The notes beneath the pieces are model-generated. The model was not told the DNA's origin. It was given only the letters and a program-made list of their open reading frames with translations, and made no database searches. The translations under genes and the position numbers were made by a program. Below are positions 16,379 through 25,630 of a stretch of 64,000 nt of DNA, in pieces; the stretch's first letter is position 1, and every line of letters begins with the position of its first letter. The stretch lies in NCBI GenBank assembly GCA_964536465.1, contig CAZHXQ010000001.1, positions 1 to 64,000 on the forward strand, read 5' to 3'. The stretch is from Mesolinea sp964536465 (GTDB taxonomy: Bacteria > Chloroflexota > Anaerolineae > Anaerolineales > Anaerolineaceae).

Positions 16379-17017
16379 TCAGCTTTCCAGCGGCAGACTC
16401 TGTTGATAGGGAGCCAGCCGCAGGGCTTGTTTTATTTGGTTGATCACGAAATCCAGATCGGCAGGGTCGGAAATAACATTCAGATTGTCGGTTTCAATGT
16501 TCAGTACCCGTCCCTGCCACTTATCCTGTGCAAAGAAGTGATCATAAGCTTCCATTAGCTCGCCGATGTAAGCTGGGTCCATATTGCGCTCAAATGAACG
16601 ATCGCGGTGGGCGATGCGATTCATCAGTGTCTCCAGACTGGCTTTCAAGTAAACCACCAAATCCGGGCTAGGGATTTTATCTGCCAGGGCGGCGTGGACG
16701 TTATGGTAAACCTCCAATTCATCACCCGCGAGGTTTATTCCGGCGAAAAGGGCGTCTTTGTCGAAGGTATAATCTGAAATTACCATCTTGCCACTCTTTA
16801 GAACCCCAGGAATAAACTTGTTTTGCTGATGATAGCGACTCATCAAAAAAAATATCTGGGTCTGGAAAGCGTAACGACTGCGATCGCTGTAAAAATTGCT
16901 CAGAAAAGGATTTTCTTCAAATACTTCCAGAAGGACTTCGCCTTCAAAGGCAGGCTTGAGCAGGCGCGCCAGGGTCGTTTTACCAACCCCGATAACACCT
17001 TCAATAGCAAGATACAT
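16379..17017 (-). CDS. Deoxynucleoside kinase, second paralogue
   Basis: 212 residues with the P-loop EGVIGVGKTTLA, EVFEENPFLSNFY, an S-D-Y-T-F-D-K-D-A segment in place of the usual DRS motif, and the lid AHRDRSFE. It shares the family and length with the kinase at 4798-5430, but the S-D-Y change near the active site suggests another substrate preference. ATG 17017 has a CGGAGTG site. It is the first gene of a two-gene minus-strand unit with the nucleotidyltransferase. Confidence 0.87.
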   Translation of the reverse strand: MYLAIEGVIGVGKTTLARLLKPAFEGEVLLEVFEENPFLSNFYSDRSRYAFQTQIFFLMSRYHQQNKFIPGVLKSGKMVISDYTFDKDALFAGINLAGDELEVYHNVHAALADKIPSPDLVVYLKASLETLMNRIAHRDRSFERNMDPAYIGELMEAYDHFFAQDKWQGRVLNIETDNLNVISDPADLDFVINQIKQALRLAPYQQSLPLES

Positions 17018-17049
17018 AAAATCACTCCGCGATAAGATTTGGAGTTAAA

Positions 17050-17058
17050 ACTATACCA
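17050..17058 (-). promoter_or_regulatory. Extended -10 promoter for the kinase operon
   Basis: On the minus strand TGGTATAGT (TG-n-TATAGT) lies 32 bp upstream of ATG 17017. The -35 region is weak, which is common for extended -10 promoters. Confidence 0.4.
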
Positions 17059-17187
17059 TAAAGGACTGCTATGAAGCTCGATCACGAGCATTGGGAGCTG
17101 GAAAAGATCGAGCTGGGAAGAAGAGATAGCCAGTGACCTGACTGACTGACCATGCCAACTCAGTTGGAGGTTGGAAAAAAGGCAATC

Positions 17188-17961
17188 TCAAATCTTCAAG
17201 TGCTCATGCAGGGTTGCAGCGGTCTGAACAAACTCAGGGGTAAAGCGCATCTGATTGCTACGGGGGCGCGGCAAGTTGACTGGCAGGTCCAGCACTATTC
17301 CCTGCGGATAGTCTGATAGCACCAAAACGCGATCGGCCAAAAAAACTGCCTCAGAGATAGAGTGGGTCACCATCAGGATCGTCTTGCGTTTCTCGGTCCA
17401 GATGCGCAGCAGTTCCTGGCTCATGCGTTCACGGGTCAGTTCATCCAGGGAAGCAAAGGGCTCATCGAGAAGCAAAATGTCAGGGTCTTGCACCAGCGAC
17501 CGGGCGATTGCAACCCTCTGCGCCATCCCGCCTGAGAGTTCGTGAGGCCAGGAGTTCTCAAAGCCCTGCAGACCGGTAAGCGCTACCATTTCCTGTACAC
17601 GCGCGTCAGTTTCTGCTTTAAGGGTTCCTGCTAATTCAAGGGGCAGGGCAATGTTATCGCTAAGCGTTCGCCACGGCATCAGGTTAGCTTTCTGAAAGAC
17701 CATTCCGGTTCGGGCCTGCCTGCCGTGGATATCCGGAAACTCAATCGTGCCAGCCTCATAGGGGATCAAACCCGCAAGTGCGCGCAGAAGCGTGCTTTTA
17801 CCACTTCCCGAAGGTCCTACCAGACAGGCGAAAACATTTTTTTGCAGGCCGAAACTCACGTTCTCCAGAACCTGCAGGAGACCATCTTTCTCTTGAAAGC
17901 TGACCTTCAGATTCAGGACGACCAGTGAGTTTTCAGGGAAGGAAGTCATTCGTATACACAT
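17188..17961 (-). CDS. ABC importer ATPase (nitrate/sulfonate/pyrimidine-precursor type)
   Basis: 257 residues with Walker A GPSGSGKST, signature LSGGMAQR, Walker B DPDILLLDEPFASLD and a switch His (TH-SISEA). Close in layout to SsuB/TauB/ThiZ. It is the third gene of a minus-strand importer: permease, binding protein, ATPase. The start overlaps the binding-protein gene by up to 29 bp; an internal Met at codon 5 is also possible. Confidence 0.88.
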   Translation of the reverse strand: MCIRMTSFPENSLVVLNLKVSFQEKDGLLQVLENVSFGLQKNVFACLVGPSGSGKSTLLRALAGLIPYEAGTIEFPDIHGRQARTGMVFQKANLMPWRTLSDNIALPLELAGTLKAETDARVQEMVALTGLQGFENSWPHELSGGMAQRVAIARSLVQDPDILLLDEPFASLDELTRERMSQELLRIWTEKRKTILMVTHSISEAVFLADRVLVLSDYPQGIVLDLPVNLPRPRSNQMRFTPEFVQTAATLHEHLKI

Positions 17962-18907
17962 CCTTGATATCGAGATTACTTTTAATCAGGCCGATCTCGA
18001 GCAGCACGTTCATCATATTGGTCCAGCGCAGGTTCTGCTCCGCTTGAGTTTCGGGTATAAGCTGCCAATGGCTGATCGATTCTTTGAGCACTTCTTTCTG
18101 AATCGGCGCAACTTCCTCAGTCAGATTCTCTACATATTTTTGGCTGATCGTCCAGGCTTCCTCTTGATTTGCTGCGGTATATTCAAGAGCTTTCCTGAAA
18201 GCCCTCACCACTTTTCCAACCAGGTCAGAGTTGTTTTCAATGCTGGTTTGATTGCTGACCAGACAATTCCCAACCAGCTGGATATAATCTTGAACGGCAA
18301 TGAGCTCAATTTCATAGCCTTTTGCGCGTAGTTGTACCGGCTCGTTAGCCAGGTAGACTACCACGGCATCCACACGACCACTGATCAGGCTCTCCACCTG
18401 GGTAAAGCCGATCGAGACCAACTTGTAGTCATCTCGCTTGAGGCCAGTCTGAGAAGCCAGCGCTTCCATCCCGATGTAATTGGCTCCGTAAAGCCCAGGC
18501 AGCCCAATCTCTTTTCCGGCCAAGTCAGCCGGCTCAGTGATACCAGCGTCTTTGAGCGCGGCCACCCCCACAGGGTAATCTTTGTACCAGGTGGCCACCG
18601 ACACTACCGGCAGCCCCTGCTCACGGCTGAGCAAAACCTGTTCCCCTGAGGCGATCGTAAACTGCTGATGGTTTGAACCCACCAGCGCCACAAAATCAGC
18701 TTCGTTACCATAAGCAAGCTCGACTTCCAGCCCTTCCTCAGCGAAAAAACCCTTGTCGATGCCAACATACATTGGCGCGAACTGGATATTAGGTACATAG
18801 GTGAGATTGAGAGTGATTTTTTCAAACTCGCTGGTGTCTTCCGATTTACAGGCGGACAAAACGAGAACTAAGATCAGGATAAAAAGTACGGGAATATTTT
18901 TTTTCAA
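17933..18907 (-). CDS. NMT1/THI5-like substrate-binding lipoprotein
   Basis: 324 residues with a lipoprotein signal peptide (L-V-L-S-A-C lipobox near residue 20) and the family opening L-N-L-T-Y-V-P-N-I-Q-F-A-P-M-Y-V. This family binds thiamine pyrimidine precursors, riboflavin, sulfonates or related compounds. Chloroflexota riboflavin importers (RibXY) belong to it, so riboflavin or thiamine precursors are leading candidates. I looked for TPP and FMN riboswitch cores upstream of the permease gene and saw none, so the substrate stays open. Confidence 0.85.
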   Translation of the reverse strand: MKKNIPVLFILILVLVLSACKSEDTSEFEKITLNLTYVPNIQFAPMYVGIDKGFFAEEGLEVELAYGNEADFVALVGSNHQQFTIASGEQVLLSREQGLPVVSVATWYKDYPVGVAALKDAGITEPADLAGKEIGLPGLYGANYIGMEALASQTGLKRDDYKLVSIGFTQVESLISGRVDAVVVYLANEPVQLRAKGYEIELIAVQDYIQLVGNCLVSNQTSIENNSDLVGKVVRAFRKALEYTAANQEEAWTISQKYVENLTEEVAPIQKEVLKESISHWQLIPETQAEQNLRWTNMMNVLLEIGLIKSNLDIKDVYTNDFLP

Positions 18908-18919
18908 GATACCTCCAGG

Positions 18920-19729
18920 TTAACTTTCTTGCCAGGTCTGCCATTTTAAGGCTCGCCGCTCGATGAATAATACTACGCTGTATAAGCTGGCGGCCAGGAA
19001 GATCAGGCTGAATACGGCAACGAACACCAGCGCGGTGTCATATTGCCCGCGACCGAGATTGATCAGATAACCCAGCCCCCGGTCGGATCCCACCAGTTCA
19101 CCTACAATTGCCCCGATGACCGAAAGTGTTGCCCCAACCCGTAGTCCGCCCAGCAATACGGGTAGAGACGCGGGCACCTCCAGATAGCGCAAAATCTGCC
19201 ATTTACTGGCTTTGAAAGAAGCCATCAATTCGCGCAGATCCTGCGAAACCTGACGCATCCCTACCAGAACATTGACTAAAACCGGAAAGAAAACCGTCAG
19301 GGCACAGATGAGCACCTTAGAAAACAACCCCGGTCCAAACCAAATGATGATCAAGGGGGCGATTGCCACCACAGGCACCGACTGACTGCCTACTAAAAAT
19401 GGCGAGAGCAGTTTCTCAAGCAGTGGTGTTTTTGACAGGATGTACCCGAGGATGGATGCAATCACACTACCAATCAACAAGCCCAGGGTAAGCTCAAGTA
19501 AGGTATAAGAAGTGTTGTGCCACCACATGCCGTTGCCGAACACTTGAATAAATTTTGCCCACACCATCGCCGGACTCGGCAATATAAAGGGGGGTAAGTT
19601 TAGAATCGCGTAAAGCAGTTGCCAAATCCCCAGGAACAAAACAAAGGAAGCCAACGGCAGAAGCCAGCGCTGCCGGGTAGCTCTGAGCCAGAAGGGGTTG
19701 GTCTGAGGGGTCTTCAATCGTATTGCCAT
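18920..19729 (-). CDS. ABC importer permease (SsuC/ThiX-like)
   Basis: 269 residues with about six membrane helices and the BPD-transport EAA loop, E-L-M-A-S-F-K-A-S-K-W near residue 165. It begins the importer operon and ends 12 nt before the binding-protein gene. A minus-strand ATG at 19729 follows a 247-bp divergent gap shared with nadK; no riboswitch or clear operator is seen in that gap. Confidence 0.87.
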   Translation of the reverse strand: MAIRLKTPQTNPFWLRATRQRWLLPLASFVLFLGIWQLLYAILNLPPFILPSPAMVWAKFIQVFGNGMWWHNTSYTLLELTLGLLIGSVIASILGYILSKTPLLEKLLSPFLVGSQSVPVVAIAPLIIIWFGPGLFSKVLICALTVFFPVLVNVLVGMRQVSQDLRELMASFKASKWQILRYLEVPASLPVLLGGLRVGATLSVIGAIVGELVGSDRGLGYLINLGRGQYDTALVFVAVFSLIFLAASLYSVVLFIERRALKWQTWQES

Positions 19730-19962
19730 AATCTAAGCCTAATTGTAAAGGCATTTGATTAACGAGGTAGAGTGAATCAAGTCATGTGCATGAAAGGTAT
19801 GACAATAATAATTTCTCACGGTTTCTTTCGCCGGTCAAATGACTTTGCGCCCGCTTCGACTTGAAAAATAAACCGAGTGATCTTGGCTGCCAAGCCTGCA
19901 TTGGCAAATCATCCACTCAGGCTTGTTCACCTTCTGATTGTCGACCAGCGAGAAAATCCGGC

Positions 19963-19968
19963 TATAAT
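19963..19968 (+). promoter_or_regulatory. -10 element directly upstream of nadK (possible leaderless start)
   Basis: A perfect TATAAT ends 8 bp before ATG 19977, with TTGTCG at 19938-19943 (19-bp spacer). The predicted transcription start falls within 1-2 nt of the ATG, and there is no ribosome site. Confidence 0.5.
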
Positions 19969-19976
19969 ATATTCAT

Positions 19977-20855
19977 ATGCCGCTGAAACCTTTCCGCCCG
20001 TCTGATATCATGCTTATGCCCAATACCGCCGCCCCCAAGGCGAATGTGCTGGCGGAGCAGGTCAGAAGTTACTTAATCGATTCCGAGATCAGGGTTAAGA
20101 CCTTTAATTACGATTTTGAAAACCCCGGTCTAAGCCCAGACCTGCAGGACATCGATCTGTTGATTGTTTTAGGTGGCGACGGCAGTCTGTTGAGGGCGGG
20201 GCATTTTTGCGCGCCCTTGGGAATTCCCCTGCTGGGCATTCAGTCGGGGCGGCTTGGCTTTCTGGTTGAACTGGACGAGAAAAACCTGGAGAATAACCTG
20301 GAAAGATTGCTCAGAGCCGATTACCGCCTGGAGAGCCGCATGATGCTGAAAGCCCAATTGTTTTCAGGTGCTTCGCTCAGCCATACATGGGACGTAATCA
20401 ACGAGGCTGTAATTTGCCGGGGCTACGAGGTCCGGCCTATTGAAGTTCGTATTGACCTGAATGAAGGATATATGAACTCCTATGTGGCTGACGGAGTAAT
20501 CGTCGCTACTGCCACTGGTTCGACCGCTTATGCTCTTGCTGCCGGTGGTCCGATCTTGCCTCCTGAGCTGCGTAATATGCTCATTATACCTATTGCCCCT
20601 CACCTCAGTTTCGATCGGGGCGTGGTTTTGGCTGAAGGCGCTGAGGTGAACCTCTATCCGACCATCACACACGATGTGGTCGTCAGCATCGATGGCATGC
20701 AGCCGGTTATGCTGGCTGAGGGCGACCGTGTCCATATCAGCGCTAACCAGCACTCCCTGCACATGGTGCGTTTTGGTGAACCGAACTACTTCTATCGGGA
20801 CCTGGCGGCTGTGATCCAACAAAATCCGATCCTCGGAGCGGAAAAGCATGGCTGA
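19977..20855 (+). CDS. nadK: NAD kinase
   Basis: 292 residues with the NAD-kinase motif LGGDGSLLRAGH and the conserved A-T-G-S-T-A-Y-A-L-A-A-G-G-P segment. It phosphorylates NAD to NADP in the cytoplasm. It opens a plus-strand run with a zinc-ribbon membrane protein and recN, a nadK-recN order common in bacteria. The ATG at 19977 sits just after a TATAAT, so the mRNA may be leaderless; a later ATG at 20010 has no ribosome site and would trim the N-terminus. Confidence 0.93.
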   Translation: MPLKPFRPSDIMLMPNTAAPKANVLAEQVRSYLIDSEIRVKTFNYDFENPGLSPDLQDIDLLIVLGGDGSLLRAGHFCAPLGIPLLGIQSGRLGFLVELDEKNLENNLERLLRADYRLESRMMLKAQLFSGASLSHTWDVINEAVICRGYEVRPIEVRIDLNEGYMNSYVADGVIVATATGSTAYALAAGGPILPPELRNMLIIPIAPHLSFDRGVVLAEGAEVNLYPTITHDVVVSIDGMQPVMLAEGDRVHISANQHSLHMVRFGEPNYFYRDLAAVIQQNPILGAEKHG

Positions 20856-21387
20856 TAAGCACAAATACGAGCCTGAATTGGTCGGCGAGCAGCCGGATGG
20901 GAGTCCGGTTCTGCGCTGTAATCGCTGTGGCAAACCAATTACACCTGAAACAGCGGTCTTAACACCAACAGGCTACCGCTGTCAGGAATGCATCCGCGCG
21001 CAGCAGAAAGTGTTCGACACTGCCAGGAACCTCGATGTAGTGGTTGGGTTCCTGATTTCCGCTTTGATTTCTTTCGCCGGCAGTTTACTTGTGCCGCGCC
21101 TGGGATTCTTTACCCTATTAATTGCGCCAGGCGTTGGAACCTTGATCTACAACGCGGTCCGGCTTGCCGTCAAGAAGCGGCGCAGCAAAGTGCTCAACAG
21201 CGCGATCCTTGCTGGCGCTCTCATTGGCAGCCTGCCGCTGCTGGTGCCCGAAATTTTGCGAGTGATCCGGCTGTCCTCAAATATGTTTTCTGCTATTAGT
21301 AATCTCATGCCTTTAATCTGGAAGGTCGTCTACGCGGTATTGGTGGCGACCACTGCTTACGCCCGAACGAAAGGGATACGCCTTTGA
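20848..21387 (+). CDS. Zinc-ribbon membrane protein of unknown function
   Basis: 179 residues: an N-terminal zinc ribbon (CNRCGKPI and CQECI, about residues 25-50) followed by three or four hydrophobic helices. The gene overlaps the end of nadK by 8 bp and ends 6 nt before recN, so it is translated with them. I do not recognise a family beyond this arrangement. Confidence 0.8.
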   Translation: MADKHKYEPELVGEQPDGSPVLRCNRCGKPITPETAVLTPTGYRCQECIRAQQKVFDTARNLDVVVGFLISALISFAGSLLVPRLGFFTLLIAPGVGTLIYNAVRLAVKKRRSKVLNSAILAGALIGSLPLLVPEILRVIRLSSNMFSAISNLMPLIWKVVYAVLVATTAYARTKGIRL

Positions 21388-21393
21388 GGTGCT

Positions 21394-23127
21394 ATGCTTC
21401 GCGAACTGCACATCCAGAATTTTGCGATTATCACGGACCTGACGCTCAAGTTTAAGCCCGGCCTGGTAGTTCTGACGGGGGAAACAGGCGCAGGCAAGTC
21501 AATTATCCTCGATGCTCTCAGCGCGGTCCTGGGGGCCCGAGCCGACAGTCTCAGTGTGCGCGCAGGGAGCAACCAGGCAATTGTCGAAGCCTTGTTCGAA
21601 CTGGACGAGCTAACTTTGTTTTCCCTGAGACCGCTCTTGGAACAAGAGGGACTGCTCGATGAGGAGGAAAGTTACCTGACGCTCTCACGTGAAATTCGGG
21701 CTGAAGGTCGTTCGATAGCCCGGATAAACGGACGAAGTGTCAATCTGACCATCCAATCTGAAATTGGGCAAGCCCTGGTGGATGTCCATGGTCAGTCAGA
21801 GCATCTCTCTCTGCTGAGAGTAAAGCATCACCGCGAACTGTTGGATCGCTTTGCTCGCAATTTTCCTCTGCTGCAAGAATATCAACAGAACTATCGTATT
21901 TGGTCTCGCCTGGAGCAGGAGTTGGTTGAATTGAAGCAAATTCAAAGCAATGCTGACGAGCGCGCCGACATCCTGCGCTACCAGATTGGTCAGATCGAAG
22001 CCGCCAAACTGAAGCCGGGGGAAGAAGAGGCTCTTTTACAAGAACGATCCCGACTGGCGAACGCTGAAAACCTGAGCCGCTATACCCAGTCTGCTCTGGA
22101 GATGCTCGATGAAAGCTCACCTGAAACCAGCGCTGTGACCGATATACTTGGAGCTGTCTCGCAAGAATTAAACTCTTTGGCAAAAATCGATCCTCAAATG
22201 CAATCCCTGGCCGAGCAAACGGAAATGGCTTTGAATAGCCTTGCGGATATCGCCTACGAACTGCGGCAATATAACGAGAGCATTGAGTTCAATCCCTCTC
22301 GGTTGGACCAGATCGAAGTACGGATTGACCTGATCAATTCTCTCAAGAAAAGGCACGGCGGGACGCTCGAGTCTGTTTTGGAGTACTACGCCAGAGCCCA
22401 AGAGGAGTTGGGGGAAATCGAAGGAGTGGAAGGTCAGATTGAAAAAGTGGATAAGAAAATCCGCGAGATTAAAGAAACTCTGGCTGAAAGCGCTCTAAAA
22501 CTCAGCCAAAGCCGCCACGAGGCTGCCGTTGATTTGGGCGGTCAGATGGAAGAGCGGCTCTCAATGCTGGAAATGGAAAAAGCCCGTCTTTCGGTGCTGA
22601 TCGAAGAGAGGAAGGATGCTCATGGTCTTCCTATCAAAGAAGGGCTTGCCTTTGATCTCAATGGCATCGATCGAGTGGAACTTTTGATAGAAACAAACCC
22701 GGGAGAAGGTTTTAAGCCCCTGGCAAAGATTGCCTCGGGAGGTGAGACATCACGCTTTATGCTTGCGTTAAAGGAGGTTTTAGCGGAAGCTGATCAAATC
22801 CCTACACTGGTCTTTGATGAGATCGATAGCGGAATTGGTGGACGTGTTGGAATGAGGGTGGGTTCCATGCTCTGGAGTCTGGGCAGGCACCATCAGGTAA
22901 TGTGTGTGACCCATCTGCCTCAGCTGGCAGCTTTTGGCGACCAACATTTGAAGGTTACCAAGCTGAGCGAGTCGGGGCGTACAACCACACAGGTTCTAGA
23001 GATAGGCGGTGAGGCACGTGAGCTGGAACTCGCAGAAATGCTGGGGTCCTCCGGAGAGCAAAGTTTACAAACCGCAAGGGAATTGCTCGCGACTGTCAAC
23101 AGAATTACGGGTACAATTCAGGAGTAA
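21394..23127 (+). CDS. recN: DNA repair protein RecN
   Basis: 577 residues with an SMC-like layout: Walker A GETGAGKS near residue 30, a long coiled-coil middle (about 150-380) and a C-terminal ABC signature/Walker B (ASGGETSRF, then LVFDEIDSGIGG) with VTHLPQLAAFGD. RecN acts early in double-strand break repair and chromatid cohesion. Start ATG 21394 follows GAGGTGCT. It is probably the last gene of the nadK operon, followed by a hairpin. Confidence 0.95.
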   Translation: MLRELHIQNFAIITDLTLKFKPGLVVLTGETGAGKSIILDALSAVLGARADSLSVRAGSNQAIVEALFELDELTLFSLRPLLEQEGLLDEEESYLTLSREIRAEGRSIARINGRSVNLTIQSEIGQALVDVHGQSEHLSLLRVKHHRELLDRFARNFPLLQEYQQNYRIWSRLEQELVELKQIQSNADERADILRYQIGQIEAAKLKPGEEEALLQERSRLANAENLSRYTQSALEMLDESSPETSAVTDILGAVSQELNSLAKIDPQMQSLAEQTEMALNSLADIAYELRQYNESIEFNPSRLDQIEVRIDLINSLKKRHGGTLESVLEYYARAQEELGEIEGVEGQIEKVDKKIREIKETLAESALKLSQSRHEAAVDLGGQMEERLSMLEMEKARLSVLIEERKDAHGLPIKEGLAFDLNGIDRVELLIETNPGEGFKPLAKIASGGETSRFMLALKEVLAEADQIPTLVFDEIDSGIGGRVGMRVGSMLWSLGRHHQVMCVTHLPQLAAFGDQHLKVTKLSESGRTTTQVLEIGGEARELELAEMLGSSGEQSLQTARELLATVNRITGTIQE

Positions 23128-23140
23128 TCTCAGAAACTGG

Positions 23141-23165
23141 CCAACTTTTGGGTTGGAGCTTTTTT
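23141..23165 (+). terminator. Intrinsic terminator after recN
   Basis: A short stem CCAAC / GTTGG (23141-23145 and 23152-23156) is followed by AGCTTTTTT. It lies 13 bp after the recN stop codon. Confidence 0.55.
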
Positions 23166-23217
23166 ACTCAACTACTGATTTCATTAATCGCAGTTTAGGT
23201 ACACAAAAGGAGAGACT

Positions 23218-24477
23218 ATGGCAATTTCTGATGACGTTCTCGCAGTAATTTTGGGGGGAGGGCAGGGCAAACGACTTTATCCATTGACCGCCGAACGGGC
23301 GAAACCAGCAGTTCCCATTGCTGGAAAATACCGCCTGATTGATATCCCAATCAGCAATTGTATAAATTCAGGCATTTTCAGGATTTCAGTGCTGACACAA
23401 TTCTTGTCGGTTTCCTTGCACAAGCACATCAGCCGTACCTATGTTTTTGACAACTTCCATCCTGGTGGGGTTCAGGTCTGGGCGGCAGAACAGACGATGG
23501 AAAACACAGATTGGTATCAGGGAACAGCCGACGCGGTAAGAAAGCAGATGAATGAAATTTGCAGCACCAATGCCAAACACGTGCTCATACTTGCCGGCGA
23601 CCACCTTTACCGCATGGATTATGCCAATATGGCAGAATTTCACGTAGATAATAGTGCTGAAGTGACTGTAGCCGTCCAACCTGTGCCTAAAAATGAAGCT
23701 TTTCGCTTCGGTATCCTCAAGCGTGATGAGGACGGACGCATCACCCGCTTCGCTGAGAAGCCTAAAGACACGGCACTATTGGCGGAACTCGTCAGCAGAG
23801 ATGACCCTGAATCTCCTTATTTGGGCTCGATGGGGATCTATATGTTCCGAATGGAGACGTTGAAAGACGTTTTGAGAGATGGTTATGCTGAAAAGAAGCT
23901 GGATGATTTTGGTGGAGATATCATTCCCTCGTTGATTCAGCGGGGTAGAGCAGTATATGGCTTCAATTTTGAAGGCTACTGGCGTGATATTGGGACAATC
24001 CGCACCTTTTACGAAACTAACCTCGAATTGGCCGAAGCAAACCCGGAATTCGATTTTTATGACCCGGACAATCCTATTTTTACTCATCCCCGTTTTTTAC
24101 CAGGTAGCCGTGTGAACAGCTGTGCCCTGCGAAATGTATTGCTGGCAGAAGGGTCCGAAATCAGCGCTGCCTGCATTGAACACTCAGTCATCGGTTTGCG
24201 CTCGGTGATCGGTGAAGGCACCAGCATCAAAGACACGATTGTTATGGGCTGTGACTGGTATGGCACTCAGTCTAATGGAGCTCCTCTGGGAATCGGTCGA
24301 AATTGTGATATTCAATGCGCGATTATCGACAAAAACGCCAGCATTGGAGATAACGTTGTGATCAAACCGTTCCCCGACGGGCATGAAAGTGATCATGATC
24401 TGTATAAAGTTCGTGAAGGAATTGTGATCATACCTAAAAACACCACCATTCCAGCCGGGACCATAATTGAAATCTGA
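23218..24477 (+). CDS. glgC: Glucose-1-phosphate adenylyltransferase
   Basis: 419 residues with the N-terminal nucleotidyltransferase motif ILGGGQGKRLYPLT, the regulatory-site segment AKPAVPIAGKYRLIDIPISN and a C-terminal left-handed beta-helix (from about residue 300). It makes ADP-glucose for glycogen. No other glycogen gene is adjacent. It has a strong AAGGAG site at 23208 and a terminator at each end, so it is a single-gene unit. Confidence 0.95.
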   Translation: MAISDDVLAVILGGGQGKRLYPLTAERAKPAVPIAGKYRLIDIPISNCINSGIFRISVLTQFLSVSLHKHISRTYVFDNFHPGGVQVWAAEQTMENTDWYQGTADAVRKQMNEICSTNAKHVLILAGDHLYRMDYANMAEFHVDNSAEVTVAVQPVPKNEAFRFGILKRDEDGRITRFAEKPKDTALLAELVSRDDPESPYLGSMGIYMFRMETLKDVLRDGYAEKKLDDFGGDIIPSLIQRGRAVYGFNFEGYWRDIGTIRTFYETNLELAEANPEFDFYDPDNPIFTHPRFLPGSRVNSCALRNVLLAEGSEISAACIEHSVIGLRSVIGEGTSIKDTIVMGCDWYGTQSNGAPLGIGRNCDIQCAIIDKNASIGDNVVIKPFPDGHESDHDLYKVREGIVIIPKNTTIPAGTIIEI

Positions 24478-24496
24478 AACAATGAATAATTAACGA

Positions 24497-24524
24497 AAAC
24501 TCCAACTTTAGTTGGAGTTTTTTG
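24497..24524 (+). terminator. Strong intrinsic terminator after glgC
   Basis: The arms AAACTCCAACT and AGTTGGAGTTT are perfectly complementary (11 bp) and run straight into a T tract. It lies 20 bp after the glgC stop. Confidence 0.9.
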
Positions 24525-24602
24525 TTATCGGCTGACTGCTCGCACCCATACCCGGGCGATGATTCTTTTGACGATAAACCTTATGGTAACAAGACCGGAA
24601 AC

Positions 24603-25238
24603 TTACGAGTGCAATAGCCGATAAACCGCAATCCCAAAAGCAACCGCGACGTTGATGGAGGATTTTTTACCTGCCATGGGAATAGATAATTTGCGATCGG
24701 ACAGCGCCAGGATTTCCGGGTCAATCCCAGCCGGTTCACTGCCCACTACCAGACCAAGCTTTTGAGGCAGAGGTTTATTTGCTTTGGGGGTAAAGATGTT
24801 TTCAGACTCGGGCAGGCACTCCAGAGCGAAAATCTGGCAGCCTTCAGTTTTCAAGCGAGTGGCTAAATGTACCCCGTTTTTATGCGAAGACCAGCCAACA
24901 CGGGTTTCCGACCCCAGGGCGGCCTTCGCCAACGCGCGATTCTCGCCTGGCGCAGGGGTTAACCCGCACAAATAGAGGTGACTGATGGAGGCGGCTTCCG
25001 CGGTCCTGAAAATAGATCCGACGTTTTGCGCGGAACGGATGTTGTCCAAGATTCCAACCAGATTGACAGCTCCATTACCATCCCATTCAGGCGTCCACTG
25101 GTCGCTTTGGTGTGAGCCCAGCCGCAGGGCAGACCCACAGCGGGGACAAATTTCACCCTTAAATAAGGTTAGATCCAGGGGAAAGCGAAAGCTGCACGCC
25201 AGGTTCGTGCATTCAAGAAAAGCGAATTTATTTGTCAT
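24603..25238 (-). CDS. TrmH/SpoU-family RNA 2'-O-methyltransferase with zinc ribbon
   Basis: 211 residues. An N-terminal zinc ribbon (C-T-N-L-A-C and C-P-R-C) precedes a SPOUT domain with motif 1 N-I-R-S-A-Q-N-V-G-S-I-F-R-T, motif 2 L-G-L-V-V-G-S-E-P-A-G-I and motif 3 L-S-I-P-M-A-G-K-K-S-S-I-N-V-A-V-A. The family methylates ribose in tRNA or rRNA; the target here is unknown. Two unusual hairpins lie in its upstream region. Confidence 0.88.
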   Translation of the reverse strand: MTNKFAFLECTNLACSFRFPLDLTLFKGEICPRCGSALRLGSHQSDQWTPEWDGNGAVNLVGILDNIRSAQNVGSIFRTAEAASISHLYLCGLTPAPGENRALAKAALGSETRVGWSSHKNGVHLATRLKTEGCQIFALECLPESENIFTPKANKPLPQKLGLVVGSEPAGIDPEILALSDRKLSIPMAGKKSSINVAVAFGIAVYRLLHS

Positions 25239-25270
25239 GGCGTTATTCTATATGATAACAGTATTAAAAG

Positions 25271-25309
25271 GTCAGTCACCAGGGTGAGGGGGGCACCCGA
25301 GTGACTGAC
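25271..25309. repeat. 39-nt hairpin element, copy 1
   Basis: Outer stem GTCAGTCAC / GTGACTGAC (9 bp), a small internal loop, inner stem GGGTG / CACCC and loop A-GGGGGG. The partner copy is exactly 200 bp away. On the minus strand it is followed by C-TTTT-AATA, so a terminator role in the 5' region of the methyltransferase gene is possible. Confidence 0.8.
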
Positions 25310-25470
25310 AATAAGATTATACACCTTCAAGATACTAATTCAAGGTTTTTTTATTAGAATTTTGAATATTACTTATTAGACAGATATCTCAACCTGTCTG
25401 GCGTGTGTAAAAACCTGCGTAAAAATCGCGATACAGAAGACTAATTTGACAGGGAAGTAGGCTTAAAAAT

Positions 25471-25509
25471 GTTAGTCGCCTGGGTGAGGGGGGCACCCAA
25501 GCGACTAAC
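25471..25509. repeat. 39-nt hairpin element, copy 2
   Basis: Outer stem GTTAGTCGC / GCGACTAAC, inner stem TGGGTG / CACCCA and the same A-GGGGGG loop. Relative to copy 1, two outer-stem positions have changed on both sides so that pairing is kept. On the minus strand it is followed by ATTTTTAAG. It lies 120 bp after the deacetylase gene on that strand. The rest of the 25239-25630 gap is AT-rich and holds no credible gene. Confidence 0.8.
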
Positions 25510-25630
25510 ACTTTGAGTATACATTATTACTTCACAAAATCAAGGGTATTTCCCTGGAGAAAGCACGAATATATAGAAAATATACACAAAACACATAATT
25601 GTTAAAGTCCTGTTAATAACAATGCGACCA

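Noticed and set aside
19730..19976. Possible TPP or FMN riboswitch ahead of the ABC importer
   Set aside because: The conserved core motifs are not present on the minus strand.
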